Source: Stutzerimonas stutzeri
Lineage (GTDB): Bacteria; Pseudomonadota; Gammaproteobacteria; Pseudomonadales; Pseudomonadaceae
Reading direction: 5' to 3'
DNA: 64,000 nucleotides
NCBI RefSeq assembly: GCF_002909485.1
Contig: NZ_PPXG01000002.1
Location: forward strand, 620,001 to 684,000
How positions within the stretch are numbered: the stretch's first letter is position 1; each line of letters begins with the position of its first letter. Positions 59,750-64,000 of the stretch are shown piece by piece. The notes below the pieces were generated by a model. That model was not told the origin of the DNA. It worked only from the letters and a program-made list of their open reading frames with translations, and searched no databases. A program made the translations under genes and the position numbers.

Positions 59750-61285
59750 CTACTCGCTAGTCGGTTGTTCGGCCGGCGTGCCTTTTTCAGCGGCGATATC
59801 GAACGCGATGCTCCAGTTGTGCAGCGGGTAGGGCTGGTGCACCAGTGCCTTGATGTTGGCTTCGGCGGGCATGAGGTCGGGGAGGTATTCGTAGGTGGCA
59901 TCGGCGCGCATGGGGTCGCTGTCACGTAGCTGGCCGGCGCCGCCGACCTGGTGGCTGGCGTAGCTGACGCGCGGCTGGCCGCTGAGGTCGCGACCGGCGC
60001 GCAGGCGCACGATGGTATCGGCGGCAATTTCGACGGCATCGATGGGCACTTCACCCTGGTCGTCACGCAGCACGAAGCCCTTGTCTTTCACATCACTGGC
60101 CTGGTGGCCGAGGTAGGGCTGGTCGAACGCCAGCGGTGGGTGCGGTACATGGAAATCGACCAGCACATCGCGGCCGTCGACTGTGGCCTGGCGAGGCGCG
60201 AGTGGGGTCCAGCCTTTACGCTCGACGACGACGTGGTGGTAGACCTTGCCGAGCATCTGGCCGAACCAGCGATAGCCGTTCGCCGACAGGTGCACGCCCT
60301 TGTCGGTGTATGGGTAGACCGGGCCGACCAGGTACCAGCCGGGTTCTTCCTGGGCCAGTTCCCACTGCGCCATGCCGATGGCCAGCGAGCCGTCCTTGAC
60401 CGAGGACTTGGCATCGGTCTGGTAACTGAAGAAGGCGGGCATTTTTTCCTGTCCGGCGATGGCCTTGGCGGTGTCGGCGTAGAGGTCGTCGCGCAGCTGG
60501 CGCAATTTGGCCTTGTAGTAATCCTTGTCGTTCTTGCCGCCGTTGGTGTGGGAATAGTCGAATTCGCCTTGCAGCCAGAAGAACGCGCTGATGCTGTAAC
60601 TGGCCTGCTGCGCGTCGGCCAGTGCCTTGGCCTGGTCGACCGCCTGGGTCACACGGCGATACTCGTTGGTGCCGCCGCTTTTCGACAGCTGTGCGACGGA
60701 GCGGCCTGAGGTTGAGGCATTGCTGGCGACGAGCAGGTGATCAGGGTCGGTGTCGCGGCCTAGGTGATGCAGATACAGCCGCCGCGCCATGTTCAGCGCG
60801 CCGACTTCCACAGATTCACCTTCCTCCTGCGCCTTCGGGTCGAGTTTGGCGACCTTTTCCGTATCGAGCAGCACCGCCGCATCGCTCTTCTGCTGCACCA
60901 CGGCGCGCAGTGGTGTGAACGCGGCATCACCGACCGGTTTGAAGGTTGCACCGCTGAAGGCAGCCGATCGCGGCGAATCGCCGAGCATCAGGTTGTCGTA
61001 ACGCGGCGTGACGGACAGCGCCGGCCAGCCTTCGGCCGCCGATGCCAGCGACTGGCCATAGGTGATGACGTGGTTGTACTTGCTCTCCAGCGGCTGCGTC
61101 AGCTCGTTCGGCTTGGCCATGAGCTCAGCGGTCAGGCGCTTGTTCTCGGCGTCGCGGGCAGCCATTTCGCTGTCCGATGGTGCGGCCAGGGCAGGCGCGG
61201 TGATGGTCAGCAGGGCTACGGCGATGGCTGTGCGCAGGCGTGGAGGAGTAGTCAGCTGTTGGGGGCGATGGCGAAGCTCGAGCAT
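59750..61285 (-). CDS. Exported SGNH/sialate-O-acetylesterase-like hydrolase
   Basis: A 511-residue protein with a signal peptide (TAIAVALLTITAPALA, about residues 18-33). The catalytic Ser is probably in ITYGQSLASAAEG (G-Q-S, as in SGNH/sialate O-acetylesterases), and the D-x-x-H element in YPYTDKGVHLSANGYRWFGQ. The region SISAFFWLQGEFDY provides the block III W-x-Q-G-E of the sialate esterase family. It probably deacylates a carbohydrate. The start at 61285 has a clear signal peptide; the longer frame overlaps the divergent gene region. It converges on the AcoR-type gene with 14 nt between stops. Confidence 0.7.
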   Translation of the reverse strand: MLELRHRPQQLTTPPRLRTAIAVALLTITAPALAAPSDSEMAARDAENKRLTAELMAKPNELTQPLESKYNHVITYGQSLASAAEGWPALSVTPRYDNLMLGDSPRSAAFSGATFKPVGDAAFTPLRAVVQQKSDAAVLLDTEKVAKLDPKAQEEGESVEVGALNMARRLYLHHLGRDTDPDHLLVASNASTSGRSVAQLSKSGGTNEYRRVTQAVDQAKALADAQQASYSISAFFWLQGEFDYSHTNGGKNDKDYYKAKLRQLRDDLYADTAKAIAGQEKMPAFFSYQTDAKSSVKDGSLAIGMAQWELAQEEPGWYLVGPVYPYTDKGVHLSANGYRWFGQMLGKVYHHVVVERKGWTPLAPRQATVDGRDVLVDFHVPHPPLAFDQPYLGHQASDVKDKGFVLRDDQGEVPIDAVEIAADTIVRLRAGRDLSGQPRVSYASHQVGGAGQLRDSDPMRADATYEYLPDLMPAEANIKALVHQPYPLHNWSIAFDIAAEKGTPAEQPTSE

Positions 61286-61538
61286 GAGATTGCGGTTCCG
61301 GGACGGCACTGGATCATCGTGTACGGCAGTTTGCAAGCGAGCCGTAGGTATTGGCGGACGCGCTTTCGACGGTACTAAAGGACGTAAGTTCGCGGCAGCC
61401 ACGTCGATGGTGGATTGGCTATGCTGTGGCGCATTCGAGCGGCGCTCGTGCAGCGATGCGCAGCAGGCTTTGGCAGGTCGAACGATGTCGTTGCCGTCCG
61501 CTCCCATGCAGGTCATTCCATTAGCAGAGGAGAATTCC

Positions 61539-62549
61539 ATGAGCCATAAAGCCATATTCGTACAGCCCGGTGGCGGCTACGACCGGGTCGTCGTCGGCAC
61601 CAGCGAGGCCGCCACGCCCGGCGCCGGCGAGATCACCGTGCGCCTGCGCGCGAACTCGCTCAACTATCACGACTTCGCGGTAGTGAGCGGCATGTGGGGC
61701 CCGAGCGAGCCACGCATTCCCATGGCTGATGGCGCTGGTGAAGTGGTGGCGGTGGGGCCGGGCGTTACTGAGTTCGCCGTTGGCGACGCGGTGGTCAGCA
61801 CCTTCTTTCCCGACTGGCTGGCCGGTGAGCCGCTGATCGAAGGTTTCGCCACGGTGCCGGGCGATGGCGTCGATGGTTACGCACGGGAAATGGTCACCGC
61901 TCGCGCCACCTCGTTCACCCATGCACCCAAGGGCTACAGCCATGCTGAGGCGTCGACCTTGACCACCGCCGGCCTCACCGCCTGGCGTGCGCTGATGGCC
62001 GACGGCAAGCTCAAGCCCGGCGACAGCGTGCTGATCCAGGGCACCGGCGGCGTTTCCATCTTTGCCCTGCAGTTCGCCAAGATGGCCGGCGCCACGGTCA
62101 TCGCCACCTCGTCCAGCGATGCCAAGTTGGAGCGCCTGCGCGAGATGGGCGCCGATCACCTGATCAACTACCGCAGCACGCCGGCCTGGGGTGAAACGGT
62201 GCGTCAGCTCACCGATGGCCGCGGGGTCGATCACGTGATCGAAGTCGGTGGGCCGGCAACGCTGGAGCAATCGATGGTCGCGGCGCGCATCGGCGGGCAT
62301 ATCGCTGTCATCGGCATCCTCACTGGCGTGGTGGGCGAGCTGCCGCTGGTGCCGGCGCTGGTGCGCCAGTTGCTTCTGCAGGGTGTGCTGGTGGGCAGCC
62401 GCGCGCAGCAGCAGGAGATGATCCGCGCCATCGACGCCAACGGCATCCGCCCGGTGATCGACAAGCACTTCGCCGTGGACGATATCGTCGAGGCGTTCCG
62501 CTACCAGGAAACCAACCAGCACTTCGGCAAGATCTGCCTGGATATCTGA
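61539..62549 (+). CDS. Quinone oxidoreductase-like MDR dehydrogenase (zinc-binding-type family, zinc-free)
   Basis: A 336-residue medium-chain dehydrogenase related to quinone oxidoreductase. The NAD(P) motif is VLIQGTGGVSIFALQFAKMA. The N-terminal half has NSLNYHDFAVVSGMW and no catalytic Cys/His zinc set or structural-zinc cysteines, as in zeta-crystallin-like members. GAGGAGAA precedes the start at 61539. It probably reduces a quinone, enone or aldehyde with NADPH; no pathway partner is obvious. Confidence 0.85.
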   Translation: MSHKAIFVQPGGGYDRVVVGTSEAATPGAGEITVRLRANSLNYHDFAVVSGMWGPSEPRIPMADGAGEVVAVGPGVTEFAVGDAVVSTFFPDWLAGEPLIEGFATVPGDGVDGYAREMVTARATSFTHAPKGYSHAEASTLTTAGLTAWRALMADGKLKPGDSVLIQGTGGVSIFALQFAKMAGATVIATSSSDAKLERLREMGADHLINYRSTPAWGETVRQLTDGRGVDHVIEVGGPATLEQSMVAARIGGHIAVIGILTGVVGELPLVPALVRQLLLQGVLVGSRAQQQEMIRAIDANGIRPVIDKHFAVDDIVEAFRYQETNQHFGKICLDI

Positions 62550-62611
62550 AGCCTGGCGTCGGCGGCGGCTGCGTTTAGAATGCGCGGCCACGCTGCCGAC
62601 GATGCCCGCCC

Positions 62612-63553
62612 ATGACGCCCGAACACCTCTCCACCCTGCAAGATCACCTGCTCGACGCGCTGGCCAACGTGCCCGACGAGACGCGGCGGTTGTTTCACGG
62701 CCGCGGCCGCTGCTATCCGGGGCTCGAACAACTCACCGTCGACTGGCTGCAGGGTGTCGTGCTGGTGGCGCTGTTCCGTGATCCCGGCGAGGCGGAACGG
62801 GCGGCGCTAGGGCAGATGCTCATGGCGCTGACCGAATCCCCGGCCTGGCAGCAGAGCCAGGCGCAGCGCTTGCTGCTGCAGCATCGCTATCTGCCGGACG
62901 CGCCGACCGAGGCGTTGCTGGGCGATGTGCCCGCCGAGTGGCTGATCAGCGAGAACGGCCTGCACTACAAGCTCGATCTCGGGCGCAAGCAGAACAACGG
63001 CCTGTTTCTCGACATGCGTTATGGCCGCCGTTGGGTGCAGGAAAATGCGCAGGGCAAGCGGGTGCTAAATCTGTTTGCCTACACCTGCGGCTTCTCGGTC
63101 GCGGCGATCGCTGGTGGCGCCGAGCATGTGGTGAATCTGGACATGGCCAGTGCTGCGCTGACCCGTGGGCGGGAGAACCATCGCCTCAATGGTCACGATC
63201 TCAGCAGGGTGAGCTTTCTCGGCCACGAACTGTTCAAGTCCTGGGGCAAGGTGCGCAAGCTCGGGCCTTACGATCTGATCATCATCGACCCGCCATCCTT
63301 CCAGAAGGGCAGCTTCGCCCTGACCCGCGATTACCAGAAGATCCTGCGCAAGCTGCCGGAACTGCTGAATGCCGGCGGCCAGGTGCTGGCGTGCGTGAAT
63401 GACCCGGATATCGGCGCGGACTTCCTGATCCAGGGCATGGCTGCCGAGGCGCCGCAGCTGCGCTTCGAGCAACGCCTGGAAAACCCGCCGGAGTTTCCCG
63501 ATATCAGCCCCGAGAGCGGGCTCAAGGCGTTGCTGTTCGTCGCAGCAGATTAG
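62612..63553 (+). CDS. Class I SAM-dependent methyltransferase, RlmI/RlmL-C-like
   Basis: A 313-residue methyltransferase with the SAM motif VLNLFAYTCGFSVAAIAGGA (about residues 150-169), the D-loop acid in VNLDMASAAL, and IIIDPPSFQKGSF (N/D-P-P-S/Y catalytic motif). GLFLDMRYGRRWV precedes it. The pattern matches the RlmI-like/Methyltrans_SAM group, which methylates cytosine or guanine in 23S rRNA, but the N-terminal PUA domain of RlmI is absent, so the target is not certain. Confidence 0.85.
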   Translation: MTPEHLSTLQDHLLDALANVPDETRRLFHGRGRCYPGLEQLTVDWLQGVVLVALFRDPGEAERAALGQMLMALTESPAWQQSQAQRLLLQHRYLPDAPTEALLGDVPAEWLISENGLHYKLDLGRKQNNGLFLDMRYGRRWVQENAQGKRVLNLFAYTCGFSVAAIAGGAEHVVNLDMASAALTRGRENHRLNGHDLSRVSFLGHELFKSWGKVRKLGPYDLIIIDPPSFQKGSFALTRDYQKILRKLPELLNAGGQVLACVNDPDIGADFLIQGMAAEAPQLRFEQRLENPPEFPDISPESGLKALLFVAAD

Positions 63554-63613
63554 TTATCGGCGACTCTCCTGAAGCCAGAGCAGGTCCGACGGCTCTCGCC
63601 GCCGGGCAGGGCG

Positions 63614-64000
63614 TCAGATGTCGTAGGCCAAACCCACGAACAGCGTGCGGCCCATGAGTATGTTGTCGACCGCTTGGGCTACTTCGTCGCGTTTCTCGTT
63701 GGTCAGGTTGTTGAGCCCGCCGTTGAGTGTCAGTTGCTTGGTGGCCTGGTAGCGGGCGCCAAGATTCAAGGTATGGAATGCACCGGTCTCGAAGGTCCCG
63801 GAGCGCGCTACGTCGTACACGTACTGGCTGCCGGTGTACTGGTAGTCCAGGTTCAGACCGAGCTTCGGCAGCGCCTGCCAGTCAGCACCGAGGTTGGCGA
63901 TGTGCTGCGGCGAATTGCGGATCGCCTCGTCGGTATCGCGGTCCCTGGCGTCGGAGTAGGTGTAGTTGGCGCGCAGGCCGATGCTATCGCTCAGCAGATA
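63614..64000 (-). CDS. TonB-dependent receptor, C-terminal part (cut by the window edge)
   Basis: The frame is open from the window edge to the stop at 63614. It encodes barrel strands typical of a TonB-dependent receptor: LRANYTYSDARDRDTDE, NLGADWQALPKLGLNLDYQY, FHTLNLGARYQATKQLTLNG, NNLTNEKRDE and a closing RTLFVGLAYDI. NGGLNNLTNE is the widely conserved late barrel motif. The plug and TonB box lie outside the window. The ligand (siderophore, haem or other) cannot be told. It is over 20 kb from the siderophore ABC operon in this window. Confidence 0.85.
   Translation of the reverse strand, partial: YLLSDSIGLRANYTYSDARDRDTDEAIRNSPQHIANLGADWQALPKLGLNLDYQYTGSQYVYDVARSGTFETGAFHTLNLGARYQATKQLTLNGGLNNLTNEKRDEVAQAVDNILMGRTLFVGLAYDI

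Noticed and set aside
1..64000. CRISPR arrays, tRNA, rRNA, phage or secretion-system genes
   Set aside because: None was recognised on reading both strands: no regular spacer-repeat array, no cloverleaf, no structural phage or secretion proteins.

Overview
The window looks like 64 kb of a GC-rich gammaproteobacterial chromosome, most probably Pseudomonas sensu lato (Stutzerimonas / P. stutzeri-like). The grounds are the gene families, Pseudomonas-type REP and dispersed intergenic repeats, a Fur-type iron box, a sigma-54/AcoR-type operon and the codon use. No rRNA, tRNA, CRISPR array, transposase or phage gene was seen. All calls were made by eye from translated sequence; no database search was run.

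Layout. 0-2 kb: a SIMPL-domain protein, then a gene-free mosaic of dispersed repeats. 2-5.7 kb: a nucleoside-type (BMP-class) ABC importer with two permeases and a double ATPase, but no binding protein nearby. 5.9-8 kb: an AraC regulator convergent with a CMD-family protein and an SDR. 8.1-13 kb: a tight six-gene operon (2OG-Fe(II)-type oxygenase, alpha/beta hydrolase, complete NitT/TauT-type ABC importer, nucleoside deaminase) with a 19-bp palindrome upstream; it looks like uptake and breakdown of a nitrogen heterocycle. 13.3-17.3 kb: a MocR regulator divergent from a BenE-family transporter, followed by a fused wreck of a yggS-like and a glyA-like gene. 17.2-20.8 kb: a run of small accessory genes (TudS/DUF523, RidA, an AT-rich exported protein, GrpB, GFA, GNAT). 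20.8-26.5 kb: a KaiC-like ATPase overlapping a hybrid histidine kinase, then a UbiB-type kinase with an SDR. 26.7-32.6 kb: gamma-glutamyltransferase and a three-subunit gluconate-dehydrogenase-type flavoprotein/cytochrome operon.

32.6-46.2 kb: small detoxification and transport genes, and an iron-siderophore ABC operon (binding protein, two permeases, ATPase) behind a Fur box. This segment lies between a truncated and a complete copy of the same LysR gene, which suggests a duplication or insertion. 46.2-49.8 kb: an OprB-type porin and an atypical PQQ-dependent quinohemoprotein dehydrogenase.

50.2-59.7 kb is the most interesting locus: an eight-gene leftward operon (Tat-exported small subunit, GMC oxidoreductase, TPP-dependent E1 alpha, 2,3-butanediol-type dehydrogenase, E1 beta, free-standing lipoyl domain, E2 catalytic domain without its own lipoyl domain, lipoate-ligase-like protein). 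It has a sigma-54 -24/-12 promoter, upstream palindromes and a divergent AcoR-type activator. It resembles an acetoin (aco) operon but has a split E2, a private lipoylation enzyme candidate, no E3, and a membrane/periplasmic alcohol oxidase front end. 59.7-64 kb: an SGNH-like esterase, a quinone-reductase-type MDR enzyme, an RlmI-like methyltransferase and the C-terminal end of a TonB-dependent receptor cut by the window edge.
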